Origin: Thiohalomonas denitrificans
GTDB lineage: Bacteria > Pseudomonadota > Gammaproteobacteria > Thiohalomonadales > Thiohalomonadaceae
Assembly (NCBI RefSeq): GCF_900102855.1
Contig: NZ_FMWD01000007.1
Span: forward strand, 45,178-109,177
DNA length: 64,000 nt
Direction of reading: 5' to 3'
The notes under the pieces are model-generated. The model was not told where the DNA came from and did no database searches. It was given only the letters and a program-made list of their open reading frames with translations. The position numbers and the translations under genes were made by a program. Of this stretch, positions 56,565 to 64,000 are shown piece by piece (position 1 is the first letter of the stretch; each line of letters opens with the position of its first letter).

Positions 56565-57263
56565 CTATGCGTCCCTGTCGGCCTCGGCGGACGTGGTTCC
56601 GATCTCGCCGCCTTCCGCGTCATGCTTGGCGGCGTCAGCGCGCCCCGGTCGGATCGCGACGAGGACGAGCAGACCGACCGCGATGATCACGAGGATGTTG
56701 ACCGCGAGGAGCACGAAGCCACCGAGCGCACGGCCGAGGTCGCCGGAATAAGCGGCGAGCGCGCCGGCGGCGCCCGCGGGAATGAGCGCGACCGCGGCGA
56801 CGACCCCGATCAGCGCGTCCTGCTTGCGCTGGATCACGGCGACGGTGCCCGCGGCCCCGGCTACGACCGCGGCGAGGATGCTGTACCAGCCGGTACGGAC
56901 GCGCTCCTCGAGCAGCGGTTTCGAGACGAGGTTCGAGGCGCTCGAGATGATGTCGGTGACGTTGAACAACCACGTGGTCACGACCGCGGCGATGATCGCC
57001 AGCGCCACCCCCCCGAACAGCACGAGGAGTGCGCGCCCCGCCATACGGGGATAGCCACCCGCGATGCTGAACGACACGGCGGCAAGGGGCGGATACGCGG
57101 GCGCCACGATCATCGCGCCGAGGAGCAGCGGAATTGAATCGGTGAGGAATGCGACCGCGGCGAGCATACCGGAAAGTGTCATGAACGTGTAGTAGGCGTA
57201 GTCGGTCTTCACGTCGGAGATCACGCTACGGACGAGCTGGTCATGCACGACCGCAGTCCTCAC
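56565..57263 (-). CDS. DUF389 family membrane protein
   Basis: 232 residues from GTG 57263 that overlaps the upstream stop (GTGA). Six or seven membrane spans; the DUF389 signature SIPLLLGAMIVAPAYPPLAAVS and the later LIPAGAAGALAAYSGD are present. Role unknown. It forms a two-gene unit with the next upstream gene and has noticeably higher GC than most of the window, suggesting transfer. It is flanked by transposon remnants. Confidence 0.85.
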   Translation of the reverse strand: MRTAVVHDQLVRSVISDVKTDYAYYTFMTLSGMLAAVAFLTDSIPLLLGAMIVAPAYPPLAAVSFSIAGGYPRMAGRALLVLFGGVALAIIAAVVTTWLFNVTDIISSASNLVSKPLLEERVRTGWYSILAAVVAGAAGTVAVIQRKQDALIGVVAAVALIPAGAAGALAAYSGDLGRALGGFVLLAVNILVIIAVGLLVLVAIRPGRADAAKHDAEGGEIGTTSAEADRDA

Positions 57264-58165
57264 GACGACGGCTCCAGCAGGACCACCCGGAGCGCGCTGA
57301 CATAGAGAGCGTTGCCACGCAGCTGCGCGGCCACCTCGGGCGAAACCATCAAAATGTCCTCGATCTCTTGCTGGCTGCGTAGCAATCGGATCACACCATA
57401 GATCCGCACCATCTGGCCGATGCGGATCTGGACCACATCGTCGGCCTGGCGCCGGGTCATCTCGCCGAGCAGCGCGACCGGCACGCTCGCGCTTTCGTCG
57501 CCGACGCGGAACGCGTGGTCGCCAAGGACGTCCAGCACCTTGACCTTGTCGAGTACCACCTCGCGCGCCTGCAGCGCCTCGGGATCGGAGGCCTGCACGA
57601 ACTGCGACACCGCGGTGATCACGCGGGGAATTCGCACGCGCTCGCGGATCGGCAGCGGCGCCACGCGAAACGCGCTGATGAAGATCTCATGGCCCCGCAG
57701 CTTCTGCGTGTCGTCTGCGGCGAGGGCCTGCTTGTCCACGATCTCCTCAATGCTGCGCAGCATCCGGATCACGCCGTAGATCCGGATCCGCTGGCCCGCC
57801 TCGAGCGTGACCGCACGATCGTGCTGCCAGCCGGTCAACTCGCCGAACAGGACCACGGGCACGGTCTCACCATGCTCCGAGATCAGGAAGACCCGCTCTC
57901 CGATCACCTGATCGATCTCGACATCCGCGAGGACCACATCCTTCGCGAGCAGGTTCGCCTTCGCGCTTTCGCCGGCGATCTCGTGCACCGAGGTGATCGG
58001 GCCCTGGTACGGAAACATGCCGGGACTGCCGACCACCGTGCGCGTGATGCTGAGCGTCTGCGCCCACTGCATCAGCGCCACGGCCGTGCCGAGCAGCACG
58101 AGTCCGATGAAGGCAAGCTGCCAGACCGGCGGACCGCGCTTGTCGTTCGGGGGGTCCAGTCTCAC
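57260..58165 (-). CDS. Membrane-anchored protein with two copies of an OB-like domain
   Basis: About 300 residues. One N-terminal membrane helix (LAFIGLVLLGTAVALMQWA) is followed by two homologous units of about 95 residues, each of the form DVVLADVEIDQVIGERVFLI / EVVLDKVKVLDVLGDHAFRV. Both carry VPV(V/A)LLGE-type strands and the near identical RIYGVIR(M/L)LRS. They look like OB-fold/BOF-type beta-barrels facing the periplasm. No family name recognised. Start is uncertain (GTG 58165 or an ATG at 58231). Overlaps the DUF389 gene, so they probably act together. Confidence 0.72.
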   Translation of the reverse strand: MRLDPPNDKRGPPVWQLAFIGLVLLGTAVALMQWAQTLSITRTVVGSPGMFPYQGPITSVHEIAGESAKANLLAKDVVLADVEIDQVIGERVFLISEHGETVPVVLFGELTGWQHDRAVTLEAGQRIRIYGVIRMLRSIEEIVDKQALAADDTQKLRGHEIFISAFRVAPLPIRERVRIPRVITAVSQFVQASDPEALQAREVVLDKVKVLDVLGDHAFRVGDESASVPVALLGEMTRRQADDVVQIRIGQMVRIYGVIRLLRSQQEIEDILMVSPEVAAQLRGNALYVSALRVVLLEPSS

Positions 58166-58545
58166 GACGTTCCAGGGCGCAGGCCTCGTGCCAGAGCACC
58201 AGCCCCTGGCGCGAGCGGGTAGAAATTGCAAAACCTCATTTTCTAGCGACGCTCCAGCACTCTACGTCAAGCACGTCGGGTCACCTCGAATTGTCGGCGA
58301 TATCCACGGTAAGCTGATGAATGGCGCGTGGGCCGCATTGGCGACGAAGTCGACGCAATGATGACGATGTGGATGAGAACGGCTTTCTGCATGAAGATTA
58401 ATATGGTTCCCCCGAAGCTTTTTGGCAAGGATTGGATTCGGCTCTTCCGGGGCACCTGAATTTTCCCTTGCAGCCATCACCGTCGATCCGCCGCCGGCGC
58501 GTTCATTGCCGCATAGGTAGCTCAGAAACACGGACGCCAGGGGAC
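58166..58545. other. Intergenic, no gene recognised
   Basis: About 380 bases of mixed composition between the OB-domain gene and a gyrB fragment. No ribosome site, hairpin or motif of note. Confidence 0.35.
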
Positions 58546-58712
58546 TCAGACGTCGATATTTGTCGCCCTCAGCGCATTGCTCTCGATGAAATTACGTCGT
58601 GGCTCGACCTCGTCGCCCAACAGTATCGTGAACACGCGGTCGGCCTCGATCGCGTCGTCGATATGCACGCGTAGCAGGCGGCGCACGCCGGGCTCCATCG
58701 TCGTCTCCCCGC
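58546..58712 (-). pseudogene. gyrB: C-terminal fragment of DNA gyrase subunit B
   Basis: A frame of about 55 codons ending at TGA 58546 reads [20 protein letters not shown], then [20 protein letters not shown] and [14 protein letters not shown]. This is the conserved last part of GyrB (compare the bacterial ending [19 protein letters not shown]). Similarity stops upstream of GETT, so the rest of the gene is absent. No gyrase gene is otherwise in this window. A stray 3' end beside an IS110 element suggests rearrangement. Confidence 0.8.
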
Positions 58713-58769
58713 GAATTCGCGCGCTGGTTCGGTCAGACGCCGAGGGTAAATAGGGTCTACCATCGGATT

Positions 58770-59002
58770 TGCAGGTTAGCGGAGCCCCCGCATAATAGGT
58801 AAGATTAGCTTCGGCGGGGGTGTGGCTCTTGGGGTCGGTGGCCGGAATCGGCTCACTAGACTTGAAATGCCGCCCCCGCCACCCTGCATCATCCGGTGGG
58901 TCGAACGGGATGGTGCCGATCAGCGCTCTGATGTGGCTCTGTAAGTAGACGAGACCGGCGGATGATTTTTTCTACTGGTTCTGACTTACGGAGACACGAA
59001 CA
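58770..59002 (+). ncRNA. Candidate bridge-RNA region of an IS110 element
   Basis: About 230 non-coding bases upstream of the IS110 transposase. They contain a 7-base stem CCCCCGC (58785-58791) / GCGGGGG (58814-58820) with a large loop holding GATTAGC, and further pairable GC-rich blocks up to the start codon. In IS110-type elements this left-end region is transcribed as the bridge RNA that guides target and donor DNA. The exact RNA ends and the element boundary are not determined. Confidence 0.4.
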
Positions 59003-60223
59003 ATGACAACAACCTCCGATATTCGCGTCAGCATTGATGTGGGCTGTCACAGTCACAGTGTAGCGATCGGCTTGCCCTGTGGAGAAGTGCTGGACGAATT
59101 CGACCTACCCCACCGGCCGGAAGGCTTCGAGCTTTTCTTCGAGCGAATCGAACGCCACCACCATCGCTACGGCGGAGAAGTGTCGGTGGCCATGGAGGGT
59201 TACAACGGTTGGGCTCGCCCGCTGGACACCCTCGTACGCTCGCGAGGCTATCGCCTTTTCAACATCAACAATCTGAAGCTTGCTCGCTTTAAAGAGATTT
59301 TTCCCGCTGCGGCGAAAACCGACCGAATCGATGCACGCAAAGGCCTTGAGCTGTTTCAGCTTCGGGACTACCTCCCGTCGGCCAAAGGGGTGCTCCAGGA
59401 GGTCACAGCAACGCCGGTCGAGAACGAAAAACTGAAGCGTTTGACCCGCAGGCGCCGTTCGCTCGTTGATGAGAAAAGTCGCCTTCTAAGCCGCATGCAG
59501 GCTGATTTGCAGGCGGTCTGCCCCGGATTGCTGGCAATCACCAAGGATGCGGAAAACCTCTGGTTTTTGAACTTTATCACCTATAGTGACGACCTTCGTA
59601 AGCTTGCCCGTATCCGTCAGAATACGGTGCTTTCGATTAAAGGCATCGGACGCAAATACGCCAAGGTTATAGGCGATTGGCAGAAGGCCGCGAGCTTCAG
59701 CCACGATATTGAGTGGGTCGGCCCGATGATTGTTGAAGATGCCCAGCGAATACTGGACCTGAGGCAGAAGATTAAGGCGCTCGAAGTCCGCTGTGAAGAA
59801 CTCATGGGCCAGTCAGAGATTGCACAGCTGGTCGATACCATACCGGGCTTTGCGACCGTATGTTCGTCGGAGCTGGCCGGTGAAATCGGTACCATTGAGC
59901 GCTTCGCCAAAGAAGGTAGCCTTGCGGTCTACGTGGGCATGGCCAACCTCGATAACAGCTCCGGAAACCAGCGCGGTTCAAAGAACCCGAAACATGTGAA
60001 CACGCGCGCGAAGGCAGCAATGATGGTGGGTGTCGATCGACACCGGAAGCAGGTTCCTGAGTCACAGCGCTTTTATGAGAAGAAGCGCTCCCAGGGCAAG
60101 AGCCATAATCAGGCTATCCGAGCGTTGGGACGCCACCTATGCCGTGTGCTATTTCGAATGCTCAAACAGGGAAGGGCGTACGAGATCAGGGAACCTTCAC
60201 CCGAGAAAACTAGCTCGAAATAG
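59003..60223 (+). CDS. IS110-family transposase (DEDD recombinase)
   Basis: 406 residues, full length. N-terminal DEDD RuvC-like domain with Asp12 (SIDVGCHSHS), Glu65 (AMEGYNG), and Asp107/Asp110 (KTDRIDARK). A helical middle follows, and a C-terminal Transposase_20 domain with catalytic Ser in LDNSSGNQRGSKNPKHV (about 319-326). The reading frame has no breaks, so the element may be active. IS110 elements excise and insert through a bridge RNA, without terminal inverted repeats. Confidence 0.93.
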   Translation: MTTTSDIRVSIDVGCHSHSVAIGLPCGEVLDEFDLPHRPEGFELFFERIERHHHRYGGEVSVAMEGYNGWARPLDTLVRSRGYRLFNINNLKLARFKEIFPAAAKTDRIDARKGLELFQLRDYLPSAKGVLQEVTATPVENEKLKRLTRRRRSLVDEKSRLLSRMQADLQAVCPGLLAITKDAENLWFLNFITYSDDLRKLARIRQNTVLSIKGIGRKYAKVIGDWQKAASFSHDIEWVGPMIVEDAQRILDLRQKIKALEVRCEELMGQSEIAQLVDTIPGFATVCSSELAGEIGTIERFAKEGSLAVYVGMANLDNSSGNQRGSKNPKHVNTRAKAAMMVGVDRHRKQVPESQRFYEKKRSQGKSHNQAIRALGRHLCRVLFRMLKQGRAYEIREPSPEKTSSK

Positions 60224-60246
60224 CTTGAAAATACCAGCGGGATGTT

Positions 60247-60284
60247 CAGGTCTTTCCTCTTGCATTTGCGAGAGGAAAGACCTG
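60247..60284. repeat. Perfect 14-bp inverted repeat with AAAGACCTGACC box
   Basis: CAGGTCTTTCCTCT (60247-60260) / AGAGGAAAGACCTG (60271-60284), loop TGCATTTGCG. A second GGAAAGACCTGACCCC follows at 60308-60323. It belongs to the Y1-element family of the accessory region. Confidence 0.8.
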
Positions 60285-60307
60285 ACCCTATTTGCTCTCA
60301 TGCAATA

Positions 60308-60868
60308 GGAAAGACCTGACCCCATTCGCTGCGGCGCCATCCCCGAGCACCTTCCATCCATCCTCCAGCGCCTGGCGATCGATCCCAAGCAGTGGGGCTA
60401 TCTGACGACTCAGTTTGAGAGCCCCTTCAAGGGATTGGTGGGCGGGGCCCACAACCTCAAGCAGGCCTGCCAGCAACTCGGCTACCGACGAACGCCCGGG
60501 ATGGGCGCCTGCCGAACGCTGCTGGCGTAACGCTTCCTCTTTATTTTCGGCTACTCCGCGCGGATCCCCCCAATCCGCGAACTATGCTCGCGCCGAGATC
60601 GGCCTCCCGCGGGTTACACTCGCGCAGAGTTCGGATCACCGCCTCAAAACGGATCCAACCAGGTCTGTTTAAGCATGCCGCTGCCGTGTCTTCGGCTGAA
60701 GTCGCAGCAAAAAGAGGGCAATGCCAATCATTGGCGATTATGAGAGTTTTTTCTTCCTCTTCTTACGATGGGTGTCCGGGTAGTTGGCGCAACGATGCTA
60801 ACCGCTAACGCAGGGGAGGTTCACGGTCGGCTGCAGCGTTACGCAACCATCAGGGGCAGGTATTTTTT
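60308..60868 (+). mobile_element. Decayed Y1-transposase element, copy 2
   Basis: It starts GGAAAGACCTGACCCC, then enters the transposase frame at GCGCCATCCCCGAGCACC (the equivalent of residue about 75 of the 61631 frame), so its 5' coding part is missing. The 3' part (YLTTQFESPFKGLVGGAHNL frame) and non-coding tail match copies 1 and 3. It runs on to a shared block near 60868. Confidence 0.72.
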
Positions 60869-60920
60869 GCTCTGTATGCACGATGAAAGACCTGACCCTT
60901 TTCTCCCCGCATAAGGTTGT

Positions 60921-61430
60921 TCACGGAAAGCCCAACCGGCTGCCCGGAGGCTTGTAATCCAGACTGGCATGGGGGCGGTGCCAGTTGTATTCATGTAGCC
61001 AAACCGGAAGCTGCCCGGCTCTCTGCATTGAGTTCTTGTACGAGCGCGCATAGGCCCACTCGTGCAGGGCGGTTTGAATAAGCCGTTCGGCCTTGCCATT
61101 GGTCCGGGGGCTGTACGGCTTGGTCAGCCAATGCTTCAGCCCCAGTCGCCGGCAGAGGCACTCGAAGCGCTCTGAGCAATGCAGGGACCGTTGTCGGTCA
61201 GCACGCGCTTGAAGCGAATACCCAGCCCGGGGTAGTAGCGCACCGTCTGCAACAGGCGCGGCAGGCGCTGCGACCCGTCTCATCCGGGTGGATTTGTGCC
61301 AAAGGCCACTCGGGAATGGTCATCGATAGCGATGTGAACATACTCCCAACCGGCGCCACGGCTGTTGGGCCGGCGGGCCACTGTGCTTTGCCCAATACCG
61401 ACCACCTTGGCAATCTGGTGGTAGGTCTGT
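60921..61430 (-). pseudogene. Broken IS481-family transposase
   Basis: The last part reads in one frame as SERFECLCRRLGLKHWLTKP, YSPRTNGKAERLIQTALHEW and NWHRPHASLDYKPPGSRLG, the integrase-core C-terminus with catalytic Glu (NGKAE). Upstream, the HIAIDDHSRMAF and VLTDNG segments are in other frames, so at least two frameshifts separate them. No intact end sequences were recognised. Confidence 0.8.
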
Positions 61431-61630
61431 ATAGGGCCATCTTCTTCCAATCCTCCCCAAAGACCGCTTCTTGTTTATCGATTTGCGCTTGATGCGTTTC
61501 CCATTGGCTATCGGTACGGAAGTGATCTCTAGGCCAAAGCCTTGCCAGCATTCTAGCTGCTACGATAATTTCACTTATTACGCTTCTTAAATCATTAAAA
61601 CGGCTTCGCTTCCTCTCGGTTCGGGCGCAG

Positions 61631-62050
61631 ATGGCACAGACGCCGGAGGCGTCTGACTTCACCGCCGTTCAGGAGCGAGCCGCCGCGGCAACGCAAGCGG
61701 AGCATCCCAATGAGACTCCATCACAGCCGGCCCGCCTTCTGCCCTTTGCCGGCAATCCGCGAGAGCCCATGCCCAAGGGCTTGCCGTTTCGTCTCACCGA
61801 TTATCTTGACCTAGTGGACTTCACCGGACGGCTTATCCGTGAAGGCAAGCGCGGCGCCATCCCCGAGCACCTTCCATCCATCCTCCAGCGCCTGGCGATC
61901 GATCCCAAGCAGTGGGGCTATCTGACGACTCAGTTTGAGAGCCCCTTCAAGGGATTGGTGGGCGGGGCCCACAACCTCAAGCAGGCCTGCCAGCAACTCG
62001 GCTACCGACGCACGCTCGGGATGGGCGCTTGCCGAACGCTGCTGGCGTAA
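61631..62050 (+). pseudogene. C-terminal part of a Y1-type transposase
   Basis: 139-codon frame: LLPFAGNPREPMPKG, RLTDYLDLVDFTGRLIREGK, RGAIPEHLPSILQRLAIDP and a Q-L-G-Y-R-R tail. These are features of the C-terminal region of IS200-like (Y1, REP-associated) transposases. The HUH catalytic N-terminal half is missing. It is the fullest of three copies in this window. Confidence 0.72.
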
Positions 62051-62279
62051 TGCTCCCTCTTTACTTTCGCACCATTACGCTGCGGATCGCCGGACCCGCG
62101 GGTTACACTCGCGCAGAGTTCGGATTACCGCCTCAAAACGGATCCAACCAAGTCTGTTTAAGCATATCGCTGCCGTGTCTTAGGCTGAAGTCGCAGCAAA
62201 AAAAAGAGGGCAATGCCAATCATTGGAGATTATGAGAGTTTTATCTTCCTCTTCTTACGATGGGTGTCCGGGTAGTTCC
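61667..62279 (+). mobile_element. Decayed Y1-transposase element, copy 3
   Basis: Repeat unit including the 61631 frame and about 230 bases of conserved 3' tail (AGCAAAAAAAAGAGGGCAAT, ATTGGAGATTATGAGAG, GGTGTCCGGGTAGTT). It ends at about 62279 inside the 3' end of the HEPN gene. Copies 1 and 3 both start at GTTCAGGAGCGAGCCGCCG. Confidence 0.8.
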
Positions 62280-62756
62280 CGCTGTTGCACCCAACGCAGT
62301 GAGCAGTTCATCAAGATACTCATCTACTTTGATGAACGCTTCCATAAACTCCGCAAAAACTCTCTCTTGGGTGACGATTTCAAGCTCGCCTGAGCCTTTT
62401 ATTGACTCAACGACGAAAGAAACATCAGGGTAATCTTCAGAGTCGGTTATGACACGAATGGAGCTGAGATGATCTTGATGTGCAAAGGCGTTACGACGAC
62501 TCAGCAGAGTATGAAACGCGTTTCGGTCCACCCTGACAAAAAGACGCTTCGCAATGGCGAGAATGACTTTCACCTTAGCCCCGAAAGGTATCGTGGCATT
62601 ATTCAGAAGATATGAGACTACGAATTCGGAACGATCTGGTGAAGGGTTTATGAACGCCTCTATAACGCGTTTCATTTTCGTCTCCACAATGTTCGTAGAC
62701 CGAATTACGAAGATCAAATGCTCTTCTTCACGGTTGCGCTCTTCTTCTTGATCCAT
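62241..62756 (-). CDS. HEPN-motif protein, probable integron cassette gene
   Basis: 171 residues. An N-terminal charged segment is followed by an alpha-helical protein with RRNAFAHQ at 87-94. Arg88-Asn89...His93 matches the RNxxxH catalytic motif of HEPN ribonucleases, often toxins or antiphage effectors. The start ATG is 9 bases after an attC core site (GTTAGGC), as in integron cassettes, with no ribosome site. The last dozen codons lie in a transposon repeat tail (62241-62279), so the natural C-terminus has been replaced. No antitoxin gene is seen. Confidence 0.7.
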   Translation of the reverse strand: MDQEEERNREEEHLIFVIRSTNIVETKMKRVIEAFINPSPDRSEFVVSYLLNNATIPFGAKVKVILAIAKRLFVRVDRNAFHTLLSRRNAFAHQDHLSSIRVITDSEDYPDVSFVVESIKGSGELEIVTQERVFAEFMEAFIKVDEYLDELLTALGATAGTTRTPIVRRGR

Positions 62757-62765
62757 AAAAAAAGG

Positions 62766-62825
62766 GCCTAACGCTAGCGTAAGGCGCGCGAGGAACGAGC
62801 ATCGCGCTTGACGTGAAAGTTATGC
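62766..62825 (-). other. attC-like recombination site (60 bp)
   Basis: Read on the minus strand: GCATAAC (R'' core, one mismatch to RYYYAAC) ... GTTAGGC (R' core, matches GTTRRRY). Inside, CGTCAAGCGCG and the facing CGTAAGGCGCG (plus) pair at 9 of 11 positions as L''/L' arms. Length 60 bp, the classic size. It separates the two small minus-strand genes. Confidence 0.72.
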
Positions 62826-62831
62826 GGGTAT

Positions 62832-63167
62832 TCATCGAATCTCATGATACGCAACCAAGCCAATCGCAAACAAAAACAAGGCTCCAAACGCAAGCGAGGA
62901 GGCAATCACGGAAAATCTATACGCCGCACGAACACCTTGGATGTCAAAGAACCGGGTCCTCGATGCCAATATCGTCGCACCGGAAATCAGTCCGAATGCC
63001 AAAAGCACTGACATCATCACTGCCGCATTATTTAAGCGTTCCACTATCGTCCTGTGACCAGTAGCGACCAAGAATAACCCAAGGACCAGTGACGCTACGC
63101 CAATCACCAAACCCAATGATGAAAAGACGAATAGAAAGGTATCGATTGTTCGAACACCCTTACGCAT
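62832..63167 (-). CDS. Small membrane protein, probable integron cassette gene
   Basis: 111 residues with four hydrophobic segments (FLFVFSSLGLVIGVASLVLG; AAVMMSVLLAFGLISGATIL; VIASSLAFGALFLFAIGLVA and a weaker one). No family recognised. Its ATG lies inside the R' core GTTATGC of the upstream attC-like site, a common cassette arrangement. It ends just before the next attC. Confidence 0.65.
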   Translation of the reverse strand: MRKGVRTIDTFLFVFSSLGLVIGVASLVLGLFLVATGHRTIVERLNNAAVMMSVLLAFGLISGATILASRTRFFDIQGVRAAYRFSVIASSLAFGALFLFAIGLVAYHEIR

Positions 63168-63237
63168 AACGTTCCGCTTGAGCCGCGCCTTGCCCTGGAG
63201 CGCAGCGGAAGTGCAAGACGTCGGACTCTAGGCGGTT
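63164..63237 (-). other. Interrupted attC-like site
   Basis: R' core GTTATGC (63170-63164, minus) with an inner stem TTCCGCT / AGCGGAA. The opposite end is cut at 63237 by the group II intron, leaving plus-strand ...GGCGGTT. The GTT would be half of R'', with its remainder beyond the intron. Confidence 0.55.
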
Positions 63238-64000
63238 GTGTACGCCCGACATGGGCATGAACTGATGGGGTGAAAGTCCCCTGTAGGAGTACCTGAGATG
63301 TCCTTCGGGACGGAAATAACTACTAGCCGACGGCAAGGGCAGCCCCGCGAGGGTCTGTCTGGAGGAAGCCCGAGCGCAAAAGTGCGAGCCGACGGACAGA
63401 AATCGCATAGAAGGCTCAGTCCCCGGGCGAGTCAGCACAAGATGACGAAGCCCATCAGGTGCAGGGGATAGGGTAAATGCGGCGGCTGTGCACTGAAAGT
63501 TCATGTCCTTATTCGGGGAGGTCTGCCCGACTCCGCGATGTCCTACGTTACGGCCAGTATAACCAGATAGGCCACTGGTTGACCAAGCCTTGGCGCCCCG
63601 GCCTGCCGTCAGCCGGGGCGAGCGAATCAGGCGGCAAGCCGTTACGTAGCGACATAGCGCGCTGGGGAGCAATTTCCAGCGTGATCGGGCAGAAGTCAGC
63701 AGAGGTCATAGTAATCGCGGTATCTGGAGCGATGCCGCGGTGAAGGACCAAACATGAGAAAACAAGGAGGAGCCGTGAGTCACTCGTCACCATCGCCGAA
63801 CCCGACCGGGGGAGATGTGTCGCGGCGTGGCTTCATGCAGCCAGCCTTGCACGAGGAGTTGATGGCGCGGGTGCTGGACAGTGCCAACGTGCGCCGCGCA
63901 TGGAAACGGGTGAAGGCCAACAAGGGGACGCCCGGCATTGACGGAATGCCCATCGAGGACTTCCCCGCGTTTGCACGCGTGCACTGGCCGCACATCCGCC
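63238..64000 (+). mobile_element. Group II intron (5' part, runs off the window)
   Basis: Begins GTGTACGCCCGACATGGGC, then GATGGGGTGAAAGTCCCCTG, and further structured blocks of intron domain I (CTACTAGCCGACGGCAAGGG; GAGCCGACGGAC). An intron-encoded reverse transcriptase starts at 63775. It is inserted in the plus direction into an attC-like site of minus-strand cassettes, the orientation reported for attC-targeting class C introns. Confidence 0.8.
63775..64000 (+). CDS. Group II intron reverse transcriptase/maturase (N-terminal part)
   Basis: 75 codons to the window edge. GTG 63775 has AAGGAGG (63764-63770) upstream; an in-frame ATG at 63754 is the alternative. The protein reads LHEELMARVLDSANVRRAWK, then RVKANKGTPGIDGMPIEDFP and AFARVHWPHIR, the conserved RT0/RT1 entry of intron-encoded reverse transcriptases. 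Catalytic YADD lies beyond the window. Confidence 0.88.
   Translation, partial: MSHSSPSPNPTGGDVSRRGFMQPALHEELMARVLDSANVRRAWKRVKANKGTPGIDGMPIEDFPAFARVHWPHIR

Noticed and set aside
56562..57137. 191-codon plus-strand frame opposite DUF389
   Set aside because: Arg/Asp/Glu-rich shadow frame of a high-GC membrane-protein gene.

Overview
The window reads as chromosome of a GC-rich gammaproteobacterium. Evidence is the gene order ilvI-ilvH-ilvC-pssA-leuA, the ydbH-ynbE-ydbL set, proS, prfC, rimI and tatD, many lipobox outer-membrane lipoproteins, and a PEP-CTERM protein. A KaiC-KaiB-kinase operon and the gene content would suit a purple-sulfur or sulfur-oxidising lineage, but I cannot name a genus from sequence alone.

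Layout. 1-5.9 kb: start of a WrbA-type quinone reductase, two lipoproteins (DUF4398; LysM), a probable operon of two thioredoxin-fold proteins with a TolC/HlyD export pair and acylphosphatase, then a lytic transglycosylase. 6.4-13.6 kb: two large surface lipoproteins, a 5' remnant of a group II intron sitting just behind a terminator, and a secreted subtilisin-like protease with I9-like domains at both ends. 14.3-17.2 kb (minus strand): kaiC, kaiB and a histidine kinase as overlapping genes. 17.6-22.7 kb: DMT transporter, a possibly frameshifted membrane protein, a gene-poor lower-GC stretch, proS and a tautomerase. 22.7-33.3 kb: branched-chain amino acid operon, with a large palindromic repeat between ilvI and ilvH, then pssA, leuA, uracil-DNA glycosylase, rimI and prfC. 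33.4-43.2 kb: ABC exporter, M16 protease, a cytidylate-kinase-like gene with an orphan atpC, an unrecognised coiled-coil/winged-helix protein, tatD, tcdA and an MFS transporter. 43.3-52.1 kb: PEP-CTERM protein, ydbH-ynbE-ydbL, small genes, ndpA, a second copy of the palindromic repeat, and a GH15 glycosidase. 52.4-55.6 kb: a lipoprotein with 13 Asp-box repeats.

From about 55.7 kb to the end the window is accessory DNA. It holds three decayed copies of the 3' part of a Y1-type transposase element, a DUF389 membrane protein with a duplicated-domain partner, a stray gyrB 3' fragment, a complete IS110 transposase with a structured upstream non-coding region, a broken IS481 transposase, and then what looks like a chromosomal integron fragment. 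In that fragment two small minus-strand genes are bounded by attC-like sites. One gene encodes a HEPN-motif protein and the other a small membrane protein. The second attC is interrupted by a plus-strand group II intron whose reverse transcriptase runs off the window.

Intergenic regions carry several repeat families: 9-bp CACGGGGAA arrays arranged as inverted repeats, a TGTAGGTTGG-type inverted repeat, two copies of a REP/BIME-like unit, and a roughly 380-bp nested palindrome whose two copies keep their base-pairing although the arm sequences differ.
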